Assembly: GCF_014650435.1 (NCBI RefSeq)
Contig: NZ_BMUY01000001.1
Span: forward strand, 868,001 to 932,000
DNA length: 64,000 nt
Reading direction: 5' to 3'
DNA from: Streptomyces tendae
Lineage (GTDB): Bacteria; Actinomycetota; Actinomycetes; Streptomycetales; Streptomycetaceae
Shown: piece by piece, positions 30,409 to 38,459 of the stretch
Numbering within the stretch: the stretch's first letter is position 1
Layout of the letters: every line of letters starts with the position of its first letter
Program-made: the position numbers and the translations under genes
The notes under the pieces: model-generated
What the model was told of the DNA's origin: nothing
The model's database searches: none
Seen by the model: the letters and a program-made list of their open reading frames with translations, nothing else

Positions 30409-30857
30409 GCAGCAGTCCCGGAGAACCCGGCAAGAACGGCCGGGGCCACCTCCCCGTGCGCGGCGCCGACCGCAAACCGGCCCGCGTACGCCCCTACTCG
30501 CTCACCGGCGGCCGCACCCGCTTCGGCCACGTGCTGCTCGTCGAGACGTTCGTCGGCGCCACGGCGGGCACCGCCGCGCTCGAAGCCGCCGAGGAGCGCA
30601 AGGAGCTGACGAACGGCGGCCTCACCTCCCGCGTGATGCCGGAGATGCGGGCCATCGTCGAACTGTGCCGCCGGATGCGTACGGTGGCCGAGATCGCCGC
30701 CCTGCTGAAGATGCCGCTCGGCGTGGTCCGGGTGCTCCTCAGCGACCTGGCGGACCAGGGAAAGATCCGTGTGTACGGCACCGGGACCGGCCACGGCACG
30801 GGCCGCCCGGACCGCGCTCTGCTCGAAAGGGTGCTCAGTGGACTCCGTCGTCTCTGA
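30405..30857 (+). CDS. cvnC: Conservon DUF742 protein CvnC
   Basis: 150 residues of the DUF742 family. RVRPYSLTGGRTR is the hallmark N-terminal motif, and the C-terminal half is a winged-helix-like unit (VAEIAALLKMPLGVVRVLLSDLADQGKIRVY). No enzymatic motif. It overlaps cvnB by 4 bases and cvnD by 20 bases. Within conservon complexes it contacts CvnA and CvnD; its exact job is not known. Confidence 0.92.
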   Translation: MSSSPGEPGKNGRGHLPVRGADRKPARVRPYSLTGGRTRFGHVLLVETFVGATAGTAALEAAEERKELTNGGLTSRVMPEMRAIVELCRRMRTVAEIAALLKMPLGVVRVLLSDLADQGKIRVYGTGTGHGTGRPDRALLERVLSGLRRL

Positions 30858-31479
30858 CGCCGCCGCGTTCGGCGTCCCCCCGCTCGTCGACACCGACGGG
30901 CCCGTGCAGCCCTGGCAGACGGATCCCACCCGTGCGCCGGTCGCCACGAAGATCGTCGTCGCGGGAGGTTTCGGCGTCGGCAAGACCACGCTGGTCACCG
31001 CCGTCTCGGAGATCACGCCTCTGCAGACCGAGGCGCTGATGACCGAGGCGAGCGAGGAGACCGACGACCTCACCGCCACCCCGGGCAAGCTCACCACCAC
31101 CGTGGCCATGGACTTCGGCCGCATCACACTCGACGACGACCTGGTGCTCTACCTGTTCGGCACCCCGGGCCAGCAGCGGTTCTGGTTCATGTGGGACGAC
31201 CTGGTGCGCGGCGCGATCGGCGCCGTCGTCCTGGCCGACACCCGGCGCCTGAAGGACTGCTGGCCGGCCCTCGACTACTTCGAGAGCTGCGGACTGCCGT
31301 ACGTCGTCGCGGTCAACCACTTCGACGGCAGCGAGCTGTTCGAGGCGGACGACGTGCGGGAGGCGTTGACGATCCCGGCGCACATACCTGTAATGATCAT
31401 GGATGCGCGCCGTCGGATCTCGGCCATCGAGACCCTCTTGTCCCTCGTGGGCCACGCGCTCGACGAAACACCCGAGTAG
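30838..31479 (+). CDS. cvnD: Conservon Ras-like GTPase CvnD
   Basis: 213 residues. G1 is GGFGVGKTT near residue 43, the switch II region reads LFGTPGQQRF, and the G4-like element is AVNHFDG rather than NKxD, as is common in CvnD proteins. It is the output switch of the conservon. The GTG at 30838 lies inside the end of cvnC with GAAAGG upstream. The monooxygenase gene begins 45 bases later in the same direction, so it may belong to the operon, much as cytochrome P450 genes follow some other conservons. Confidence 0.92.
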   Translation: MDSVVSDAAAFGVPPLVDTDGPVQPWQTDPTRAPVATKIVVAGGFGVGKTTLVTAVSEITPLQTEALMTEASEETDDLTATPGKLTTTVAMDFGRITLDDDLVLYLFGTPGQQRFWFMWDDLVRGAIGAVVLADTRRLKDCWPALDYFESCGLPYVVAVNHFDGSELFEADDVREALTIPAHIPVMIMDARRRISAIETLLSLVGHALDETPE

Positions 31480-31524
31480 ACGAACCCTCGTCCACACGCC
31501 CTCGAGTAGGAGACGGAACACCGC

Positions 31525-32787
31525 ATGCGGAAGATACTCGTCGTCGGAGCCGGCCAGTCCGGTCTCCAGCTCGCCCTCGGCCTGCAGTCGCACGGCTACG
31601 AGGTCACCCTGATGTCCAACCGGACCGCGGACGAGATCCGCACCGGCCGGGTCATGTCGACGCAGTGCATGTTCCACACGGCACTCCAGCACGAGCGCGA
31701 TCTCCAGCTGAACTTCTGGGAGTCCCAGGCCCCGAAGATCGAGGGGCTCGGCGTCTCGGTGGCGGCCCCCGGCTCCTTCGACCCGGGCCCCTCGCAGCGC
31801 GCGATCGACTGGCTGGGCCGCCTCGACGGCTTCGCGCAGTCGGTCGACCAGCGGGTGAAGATGGCCGGCTGGATGGAGACCTTCGCGCAGCGCGGCGGCC
31901 AGCTGGTCATCCACGGCGCGGCCGTCGGCGACCTGGACTACTTCTCCCGCGCCTACGACCTCGTCCTGGTCTCGGCGGGCAAGGGCGAGCTGGTCCAGAT
32001 GTTCGGCCGGGACCCGGAGCGGTCGCCGTACAGCGAGCCGCAGCGCGCCCTCGCCGTCGCCTACGTGCACGGGATGGGCCCGCGGCCCGAGCACCCGGAG
32101 ACGGAGGCCGTGCGCTGCAACCTGGTGCCGGGCGTGGGCGAGATGTTCATCATGCCGACGTTCACCACCTCGGGCCGCGCCGACATCCTCTTCTGGGAGG
32201 GCATACCCGGCGGCCCGCTGGACGCCTTCAAGGACGTCAAGGACCCCGCGGAGCACCTCTCCCTGACCCTGGAACTCATGGAGAAGTTCCTCCCGTGGGA
32301 GTACGCGCGGGCCACCAAGGTCGAACTGACCGACGCCGGCGGCACCCTGGCGGGACGCTACGCCCCCACCGTCCGCAACCCGATCGGCCGCCTCCCCGGC
32401 GGCGGTCTCGTCCTCGGCGTGGCCGACGTGGTCGTCGCCAACGACCCGATCACCGGCCAGGGCTCCAACTCCGCCTCCAAGTGCGCCGCCTCCTACCTCG
32501 GCTCGATCATCGAGCACGGGGACCAGGAGTTCGACGAGACCTGGATGCAGCAGACCTTCGACCGCTACTGGGAGACCGCCCAGCACGTCACCAAGTGGAC
32601 CAACACCATGCTGGCCCCGCCGCCTGAGCACATCCTCAACCTGTTCGGCGCGGCGACGCAGCTCCAGCCCATCGCCGACCGCTTCGCCAACGGCTTCAAC
32701 GACCCGTCGGACTTCGAGAACTTCTTCTACGACCCGGCGAAGACCGAGGGCTACCTGGCCGAGGTCTCGGGCGCCGCGGGCGCGTAG
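31525..32787 (+). CDS. Styrene/indole monooxygenase-type (StyA) FAD protein
   Basis: 420 residues. The N-terminal dinucleotide-binding motif is VVGAGQSGLQLALGL, followed by the StyA-type substrate domain (STQCMFHTALQHERDLQLNF, MPTFTTSGRADILFWEG) and a late FAD motif near GVADVVVANDPITGQGSN. StyA enzymes epoxidise styrene or indole with FADH2 supplied by a separate reductase; no reductase gene is nearby, so a housekeeping reductase would have to serve. GGAGACGG precedes the ATG. Its last 37 bases overlap the 3' end of the convergent NlpC/P60 gene, leaving no room for a separate terminator. Confidence 0.85.
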   Translation: MRKILVVGAGQSGLQLALGLQSHGYEVTLMSNRTADEIRTGRVMSTQCMFHTALQHERDLQLNFWESQAPKIEGLGVSVAAPGSFDPGPSQRAIDWLGRLDGFAQSVDQRVKMAGWMETFAQRGGQLVIHGAAVGDLDYFSRAYDLVLVSAGKGELVQMFGRDPERSPYSEPQRALAVAYVHGMGPRPEHPETEAVRCNLVPGVGEMFIMPTFTTSGRADILFWEGIPGGPLDAFKDVKDPAEHLSLTLELMEKFLPWEYARATKVELTDAGGTLAGRYAPTVRNPIGRLPGGGLVLGVADVVVANDPITGQGSNSASKCAASYLGSIIEHGDQEFDETWMQQTFDRYWETAQHVTKWTNTMLAPPPEHILNLFGAATQLQPIADRFANGFNDPSDFENFFYDPAKTEGYLAEVSGAAGA

Positions 32788-33908
32788 GAGGCCGCGTACC
32801 CCTCGTCGGACCCGTCCGTCGCCCCCGCGGGCAGCCTCGGTGGCGTGTAGCGCCGTACGGGATCCCCGCCGGGGTCGGGGCGTACGGCGCCGAGCACCGG
32901 GTTGGCGGCGATCGGCGACACCTTGACGTCGGCGCCGGGGCGCGGTGCCTGGACGACCATGCCGTCCCCGAGGTACATCGCCACGTGGGTGGCCTCGGGG
33001 AAGTACACGACCAGGTCACCGGGGCGCAGTTCGTCCAGCGGCACGTGGTCGAGGCGGGCCCACTGCTCCTGGCTGGTGCGCGGGATCGGCGTCCCGGCCC
33101 GCTCCCAGGCCACGGAGGTCAGCCCCGAGCAGTCGTACGACGCCGGGCCCTCGGCGCCCCACTCGTACGGCTTGCCGAGCTGCTCCACCGCGAAGCGCAC
33201 CGCGTTCTCGCCGCCGGCCGACGGCTTGGCGTCGTCGCCGAGTGCGCCGGACGCCAGGAACCGCTCCTGCTCCTCGGCGATCCCGCTGCTCTCCAGCTCG
33301 TCCAGCGCGGCCAGCTGCTCGGGGGTGAGGGAGGCGAGCATCGCTTCCACGGCGCGCAGGCGTTCGCGTACGCCGTCCCGTTCCCTTTCCTGGCGTTCGG
33401 CGAGGGCGGCCTGCCGGCCCAGGGCCTCGCGCGAGCGCCGTGACAGTTCGTCCGCCTTCTTCTCGTCGCCCGTCAGGCGGCCCACTGTCTCGACCCGTTC
33501 CCGGGCCAGCCGGCCGATGACATGCCCCTGGTCGACCGCGTGCTGCGGGTCGCGGGCCAGCAGCAGCCGCAGGTAGGGGGAGAGGCCGCTGCTGCTCTGG
33601 TACTGCTGCCGGGCCAGCCGCCCGGCCGCGCCACGGCTGTCGTGCAGGGACGTCCGGGTCCGGGCCAGCTCGGTGTCCAGCCGCCGCACCTCGGCGCGCT
33701 GCTCGCGCAGCCGCTCCTCGGTGCCGTTGTAGGTCTCGGTGGCCTTCTCCGCCTCCCGGTACAGCTGCTGAAGGTCCGTCAGCAGTCCGGCCACGGTGCG
33801 GTCGTCGGCCGTGCCGGGCGCGGGTTCGGCCGCGGCGGGCACGGGCGCGAGGACGATCCCGGCCGCCACCGCCGCCGTGCACACCAGACGCAGGAGCCTT
33901 CCTGACAT
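32751..33908 (-). CDS. Secreted NlpC/P60 peptidoglycan endopeptidase
   Basis: 385 residues. A signal peptide (residues 1-27, AAAE cleavage region) is followed by a long coiled-coil of about 180 residues (LLTDLQQLYREAEKATETY onward), then the NlpC/P60 domain (about 235-350) with catalytic Cys in YDCSGLTSVAW and His in EATHVAMYLGDG. A short Pro/Ala tail ends the protein. This is the RipA-like layout: the coiled coil keeps the enzyme inactive or anchors it, and the domain cuts D-Glu-mDAP stem peptides. The ATG follows GGAGGTGAT. It is convergent with and overlaps the monooxygenase gene by 37 bases. Confidence 0.92.
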   Translation of the reverse strand: MSGRLLRLVCTAAVAAGIVLAPVPAAAEPAPGTADDRTVAGLLTDLQQLYREAEKATETYNGTEERLREQRAEVRRLDTELARTRTSLHDSRGAAGRLARQQYQSSSGLSPYLRLLLARDPQHAVDQGHVIGRLARERVETVGRLTGDEKKADELSRRSREALGRQAALAERQERERDGVRERLRAVEAMLASLTPEQLAALDELESSGIAEEQERFLASGALGDDAKPSAGGENAVRFAVEQLGKPYEWGAEGPASYDCSGLTSVAWERAGTPIPRTSQEQWARLDHVPLDELRPGDLVVYFPEATHVAMYLGDGMVVQAPRPGADVKVSPIAANPVLGAVRPDPGGDPVRRYTPPRLPAGATDGSDEGYAASYAPAAPETSAR

Positions 33909-34011
33909 GCCATCACCTCCGGTGCGGGGCGGTGGGTCCGCTCCGCACGGCGAGCATGTGGCGGGTGCGCGGGCCGCGCGCGCCGAGTGTGCGCGGATCG
34001 GCGCAACGAGG

Positions 34012-34335
34012 TCACCCGTCCGCGTCGTCCGGCTTGCCGGGCGGCGTGGCGTCTGGATCGGCGGCCGCCGCGCGGTCCGGCTTCGACCACGGCCACCTGC
34101 GGCCCGAGCCCTTCCGGCCCGAGGGGTCGTAGGCGTACTTCCAGCGGGCGAACCGCAGCCCGCCCCTGGTGTCCCGGGGCTCCCTCCGGTACACCAGCAC
34201 GGTGGGCGGGCCGCCGTCCGGGTCCGGTACGGGGATGCGGTACGTCTTCGGCGGGTGCCCGGTCATCCCGACCAGGACGGGCAGCACGCGTCCGTCCATG
34301 GGGCCGCCCTCGAAGGGGGTGTCTTCGCTCTTCAC
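34012..34335 (-). CDS. Conserved hypothetical protein
   Basis: 107 residues, soluble. The core has strands around GRVLPVLVGMTGHPPKTYRIPV and TVLVYRREPRDTRGGLRFARWKY, and the C-terminal 35 residues are Lys/Pro/Asp-rich. I recognise it only as an actinobacterial protein of unknown function. The start is probably the GTG at 34335; an internal ATG 12 codons on is possible. It is flanked by the TetR gene upstream and the NlpC gene downstream on the same strand. Confidence 0.6.
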   Translation of the reverse strand: MKSEDTPFEGGPMDGRVLPVLVGMTGHPPKTYRIPVPDPDGGPPTVLVYRREPRDTRGGLRFARWKYAYDPSGRKGSGRRWPWSKPDRAAAADPDATPPGKPDDADG

Positions 34336-34386
34336 GCCACCAGTGTCGGTGATCGGCGCGCCGGCGCCGGAAGCCGCCGCCCCGGG

Positions 34387-35040
34387 TCAGAGATCCGCCG
34401 CCAGCGCCTCGACCAGCGTCGCGGTCTGCGGGTCGCGGCGGGCGGTGACCGTCAGCACCGCGAGGAACTGCTCCACCAGCCAGTCCCGCAGCTCGTCCAC
34501 GGGCGGCTGCTTGTCCTCGTCCAGCCAGATCAGCGAGGCCGCCTCCACCGCCGTGATCCACATCCGGACGGTCATCCGCAGCCGGGGGCCGGGCTCGGTG
34601 ACGTCCAGGTGGCGCATGATGTGGTCGGCCGCGGCCCTGCGTACGCCGTCCACGATGCCCGAGGTCTGCGAGGTCTCCACCACGCTGCCGCCGCGCAGCA
34701 GGGCGCTGAAGCCGGTGTCGTGCTGGTCGACGAAGGTGAGGTAGCGGTCCAGGGCGCGGGAGAGCCGGGCCAGCAGCGGGCCCTCGCGGGGCTCGTCGAA
34801 GCACAGCCGCAGCTCGTCGGCGGCGGACCTGAGCGCGGCCTCGTACAGCTGCTGCTTGCCGCCGGGGAAGTACCGGTACACCAGCGGCCGCGAGACCCCG
34901 GCCTGCTCGGCCACGTCGTCCAGGGAGACCTCCTCCGGGGGCCGGTGCGCGAAGAGGGTGAGCGCCGCGTCCAGCAACTGGATGCGGCGCTCCTCGACGC
35001 TGAGGCGGCGGTAGGCGGGGGTGGGGGCCTGCGGGTTCAT
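34387..35040 (-). CDS. TetR-family transcriptional regulator
   Basis: 217 residues. The N-terminal helix-turn-helix reads RRIQLLDAALTLFAHRP, then VSLDDVAEQAGVSRPLVYRYF, then GGKQQLYEAA. The C-terminal helical domain would bind a ligand. It lies 177 bases downstream of the AurF-like gene on the same strand, separated from it by a terminator. TetR regulators commonly control a neighbour; the dyad at 36205-36242 ahead of the oxygenase is a candidate site, though nothing proves the pairing. Confidence 0.9.
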   Translation of the reverse strand: MNPQAPTPAYRRLSVEERRIQLLDAALTLFAHRPPEEVSLDDVAEQAGVSRPLVYRYFPGGKQQLYEAALRSAADELRLCFDEPREGPLLARLSRALDRYLTFVDQHDTGFSALLRGGSVVETSQTSGIVDGVRRAAADHIMRHLDVTEPGPRLRMTVRMWITAVEAASLIWLDEDKQPPVDELRDWLVEQFLAVLTVTARRDPQTATLVEALAADL

Positions 35041-35100
35041 GTCCGCAGGGTAACCGGGCGGGGGAGCGCGCAGCCCGGCGTTGTGGGGTGCCGCTGCGCC

Positions 35101-35160
35101 CACCCTCCCCCACTCTCGGCTTCGCTCGAGCGGGGGGGACCCCCATCGCCCCAGCGGCAC
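35101..35160. repeat. Hairpin-rich intergenic element
   Basis: The stretch CACTCTCGGCTTCGCTCGAG followed by CGGGGGGGACCCCCATCGCC forms two small hairpins (CTCG...CGAG and GGGGG-A-CCCCC). I have the impression that near-identical units occur between genes in many Streptomyces genomes, but a genome search would be needed to prove copy number. Confidence 0.5.
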
Positions 35161-35181
35161 GACTGCCCGCAGCTGGGGGGA

Positions 35182-35217
35182 CCGCCCCAGCGGCCCTACT
35201 GGCCGCAGCCGGGGCGG
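35182..35217 (-). terminator. Terminator after the AurF-like gene
   Basis: CCGCCCC-AGCGGCC pairs with GGCCGC-AGCCGGGGCGG around a short CTACT loop, immediately after the stop codon at 35218-35220. The stem has one small bulge. Confidence 0.65.
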
Positions 35218-36156
35218 CTACGCCAGGAGGCCCGAGGAGCGCCACAGCTTGCGGCCCGCTCCGCGCAGTACGCCGATGTCGTCCAGGAAGTCCGTCAGGC
35301 GCTTCGCGCCGGTCTGCATGATCTCCCTGCGGTGGCCGCTGGCCTGGACCTGGGCCAGGGCCTCCCGCTTGTCCAGGCCGACGTTCGTGTAGACCTCGGG
35401 GTTGATGAACGCCTTGGAGAAGACGCGGGCGAACTCGCCGGAGGTGACCCGGGTGAACTCCTGCGACCACTTCGGGGCCGTCACCATCTGCCGGCGCAGC
35501 TCCTCACGGGCGTACCGCACGTGCCGGGCCTCCTCGACGACGTGGATGCGCGTGACGCCCCGGATCAGCGGCTGGACCCGCTCGTCCGGGAAGGTCAGCC
35601 GCTGCATCCAGTCCAGGACCTCCTCGCCGAGCAGCGTGGCGGTGAAGGAGCCGGGCGTGGTGGAGATCGTCTTGAAGAGGCGGCCGAGGTGCTGGTGGAC
35701 CGGGCTCACCGGGTACCACGGGGTCTCGCCACGCGATATCAGCCGGGCGAACATCTTCGAGTGCCGGCACTCGTCCTCGATCTCGGTCAGCGCGTAGCGC
35801 ACGTGGGCGCTCGTCGCCGCCTTGTCGTAGATGTGCCGGACGAGGAGCTGCATGAGGATCAGCTCGAACCAGATGCCGAGCGAGGCGAGCGCGGCGGCCT
35901 CGTGCTGGGAGAGCGCGATGCGCTGCTCCTCGCTCATCCGCTGCCACATCGGCGTGTCGTACAGCGACACCAGCTCCGGCGGCCAGAACCACTTGCCGTC
36001 CTCGAACGGCGCGTCCCAGTCCAGCTCCTTGTCCGGGTCGAAGGAGTGCTTGGCGGACGAGTCGAGCAGCCGTTCGGCCACCTGCTCCCGGTCCTTGAGC
36101 AGGCCGAGCGCGTCGCGCAGGCCCTCGAGCGCGTCGGCTTCCGTCAGCGTCGTCAT
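35218..36156 (-). CDS. AurF-like non-haem diiron oxygenase
   Basis: 312 residues, mostly helical. Glu-x-x-His metal motifs appear in LTEIEDECRHSKMF (about residue 130) and HVVEEARHVRYAREE (about 210), with additional Glu in SQHEAAALASLGIW, as in the p-aminobenzoate N-oxygenase AurF family. Such enzymes oxidise amines or related small molecules using O2; the substrate here cannot be inferred, and no biosynthetic cluster surrounds it. The ATG at 36156 follows a long divergent intergenic region with an inverted repeat. A TetR gene follows downstream. Confidence 0.85.
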   Translation of the reverse strand: MTTLTEADALEGLRDALGLLKDREQVAERLLDSSAKHSFDPDKELDWDAPFEDGKWFWPPELVSLYDTPMWQRMSEEQRIALSQHEAAALASLGIWFELILMQLLVRHIYDKAATSAHVRYALTEIEDECRHSKMFARLISRGETPWYPVSPVHQHLGRLFKTISTTPGSFTATLLGEEVLDWMQRLTFPDERVQPLIRGVTRIHVVEEARHVRYAREELRRQMVTAPKWSQEFTRVTSGEFARVFSKAFINPEVYTNVGLDKREALAQVQASGHRREIMQTGAKRLTDFLDDIGVLRGAGRKLWRSSGLLA

Positions 36157-36204
36157 GGCTGTGTCCCACCTCGTCGAACGGATCGTGTTACCCGCGGTCA
36201 CTCC

Positions 36205-36242
36205 AGCTTGCTGGGTCTTATGAGACTGCGTGTCAGCAAGCT
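36205..36242. promoter_or_regulatory. Nested inverted repeat upstream of the AurF-like gene
   Basis: AGCTTGCTG (36205-36213) and CAGCAAGCT (36234-36242) are perfect 9-bp arms. Between them lies GTCTTATGAGAC (36215-36226), itself nearly palindromic. The set is 49-86 bases before the oxygenase start, inside the divergent region shared with the Uma2 gene. Confidence 0.55.
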
Positions 36243-36392
36243 CGTCAATCCCCTGCGCGGAACTTGTTGACCGCGAGTAAAGGTGGGGCGCCGTCAATGC
36301 CTCGGCGCGGGACCACCCGATGGAGCGCCCCGTCGGCGTTCGTGCTGGGTACGCTGGCCGTGTCCGTCAGACTCCGGTACATGGGAGCGATC

Positions 36393-36992
36393 ATGAGCGC
36401 CGCGCGTGACTACGGGCTGGACGACGACTACGAGTGGCCCCGTCCGCCGGAGGGCGGCTGGACGGCGGACGACCTCGACGAGCTTCCCAACCTGCCTCCG
36501 CACACGGAGCTGATCGACGGGAGCCTCGTCTTCGTGAGTCCGCAGACCAATTTCCACTCACGTGTCATCCGGCTGTTGGACAACGCCCTGCTGGCGCAGG
36601 CGCCGGAAGAGCTGGACGTCATCCGCGAGATGACCATCAAGCTCAACAAGCGCAACCGGCCCGAGCCCGACGTCCTCGTGTTCCATGCGGATGCCGACAC
36701 CGGTCCGAAGCAGACTTGGTACCGGCCGGAAGACGTGGTGATTGCCGTCGAGGTCGTGTCCGAGGAATCGGAGGACCGGGACCGAGAGGTGAAGCCGCCG
36801 AAATACGCGCGGGCGGGCATTCCTTACTACTGGCGTGTTGAGGAGAATCAGGGACTTCCGGTCGTCTACGTCTACGAGGTCGACCCTGCCACGCAGGCCT
36901 ACGCTCTGACCGGCATCTTCCACAACCGCCTCAAACTCACCGTCCCCTTCCTCATCGACATTGACCTCACCGCCGTGAACCGTCGCCGATAG
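36393..36992 (+). CDS. Uma2 family (DUF820) putative endonuclease-fold protein
   Basis: 199 residues. A PD-(D/E)xK-like core is seen in NRPEPDVLVFHAD and VVIAVEVVSEESEDRDREVKPPKYARAG, with PYYWRVE as the closing strand, typical of Uma2. These proteins are abundant in actinobacteria and cyanobacteria; nuclease activity is presumed from the fold but rarely tested. ATG 36393 is chosen because GGGAG lies five bases ahead. It is convergent with the PBP gene, with only nine bases between the stops. Confidence 0.85.
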   Translation: MSAARDYGLDDDYEWPRPPEGGWTADDLDELPNLPPHTELIDGSLVFVSPQTNFHSRVIRLLDNALLAQAPEELDVIREMTIKLNKRNRPEPDVLVFHADADTGPKQTWYRPEDVVIAVEVVSEESEDRDREVKPPKYARAGIPYYWRVEENQGLPVVYVYEVDPATQAYALTGIFHNRLKLTVPFLIDIDLTAVNRRR

Positions 36993-37001
36993 CCCCCTAC
37001 C

Positions 37002-38459
37002 TCACCTCCCGAGCACCGCCTCCATCACCCCCCGCGCGATCGGCGCCGCGAGCCCGCCCCCGCTGATGCCGCCGCGGTCCGCCGCCGAGCCCTCGACCAC
37101 CACCGCCACCGCGACCTTCGGCTCCACGTCGCCGGCGCCCCGCGCCCAGGAGATGAACCACGCGTACGGCGTGCCCGAGTTGCCGACGCCGTGCTGGGCG
37201 GTGCCGGTCTTGCCGCCGACCACGGCACCCGGGATCGCCGCCTTCGCGCCGGTGCCCTTGTCCACCACGCCGGTCATCAGCTCCTTGAGCAGCGCCGCGG
37301 TCGAGGGACGCATCACCTCCCGGGAGGGCCGCGACCCGGCCGCCGCGACCAGGCTGCCGCCCGCCCGCTGCGTCCGCTCCACCAGGTACGGCGAGCGCAC
37401 CTGACCGCCGCCCGCCACCGCCGCCGCCACCGTCGCCATCTGCAGCGGCGTCGCCCGCGTGTTGTACTGCCCGATCGACGACAGGCCGAGCTGCGCCCGG
37501 TCCACCGAGGTGTCGAAGGTGCTCCGTGCGACGGGGAAGGGGACCCGCAGCCCGTCGTCGTTGAAGCCGAACGCCTCCGCCATGGCCGTCATGTCCGTCA
37601 CGCCCACGTCCACGCCGAGCTTCGCGAACACCGTGTTGCAGGACCACTCGAACGCCTCCCGCAGCGAGGCGTTCCGGCAGCCGTCGGCCTCGTTCGTGAG
37701 CGTCGTCCGCGTCCCGGGCAGGGTGTACGGGTCGGGGGAGCGGGTCGGCGCGTCCAGGTCGCGGATCACACCCGCGTCCAGCGCCGCCGCCGCGGTGACC
37801 ACCTTGAACGTCGAACCCGGCGGATAGGTCCGGCTCACCGCCCGGTTGAGCATCGGCTTGTCCGGGTCGGCGTTCAGCCGGTTCCAGGTGCGGGTGGCGG
37901 CCGCGCTGTTGCCGGACAGCAGCTGGGGATCGTAGGAGGGGGTGGAGGCCAGGGCCAGGATGCGGCCCGTGGCCGGTTCGATCGCGGCCACCGCGCCCTT
38001 GCGCCCGCCGAGCCCCTGGAACGCCGCCCGCTGCGCGGCCCCGTCGATCGTCGTCACGACGTCGCCGCCCGGGTTGTGGGCGCCCGTGACGTCGTTCCAC
38101 AGCGGCAGCGGCGCGAGCATCGGATCGGCGCCGGACAGCAGTCCGTCCTCGGCCTGCTCGAGGAGCGTCGTCCCGTACGCCTGGGAGGCGAAGCCGGTGA
38201 TCGGCGCGTACATCGGCCCGTTCGCGTAGGTCCGCTCGAAACGCAGGTGCTCGCCGGTGTCGCGAGAACCGGTGACCGCCTTGCCGCCGACCAGGATGTC
38301 GCCGCGCGGCTGCTGGTAGCGGGCGATGTCGGGGCGGCGGTTGGCTGGGTTGTCGTCGTACTCCGGCTTCTGGACGATCTGCACCCGGGCCGCGTTGACC
38401 ACCAGGGCGACCAGCAGCAGGGCGCAGAAGACGGCCGCGTGCCGGATGTTCCGGGTCAC
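37002..38459 (-). CDS. Class B penicillin-binding protein (PbpA/FtsI type)
   Basis: 485 residues. An N-terminal membrane helix (AVFCALLLVALVVNAA) and a dimerisation domain (to about 180) precede the transpeptidase domain with Ser216-x-x-Lys219 in PPGSTFK, Ser273-Cys-Asn275 and KTGT at 417-420. It cross-links peptidoglycan on the outer face of the membrane. The GTG start overlaps the FtsW-like stop (GTGA), the usual coupling of a SEDS glycosyltransferase and its cognate bPBP. There are no PASTA domains. Streptomycetes carry several such pairs, so this one may be non-essential or serve sporulation or special growth. Confidence 0.95.
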   Translation of the reverse strand: MTRNIRHAAVFCALLLVALVVNAARVQIVQKPEYDDNPANRRPDIARYQQPRGDILVGGKAVTGSRDTGEHLRFERTYANGPMYAPITGFASQAYGTTLLEQAEDGLLSGADPMLAPLPLWNDVTGAHNPGGDVVTTIDGAAQRAAFQGLGGRKGAVAAIEPATGRILALASTPSYDPQLLSGNSAAATRTWNRLNADPDKPMLNRAVSRTYPPGSTFKVVTAAAALDAGVIRDLDAPTRSPDPYTLPGTRTTLTNEADGCRNASLREAFEWSCNTVFAKLGVDVGVTDMTAMAEAFGFNDDGLRVPFPVARSTFDTSVDRAQLGLSSIGQYNTRATPLQMATVAAAVAGGGQVRSPYLVERTQRAGGSLVAAAGSRPSREVMRPSTAALLKELMTGVVDKGTGAKAAIPGAVVGGKTGTAQHGVGNSGTPYAWFISWARGAGDVEPKVAVAVVVEGSAADRGGISGGGLAAPIARGVMEAVLGR

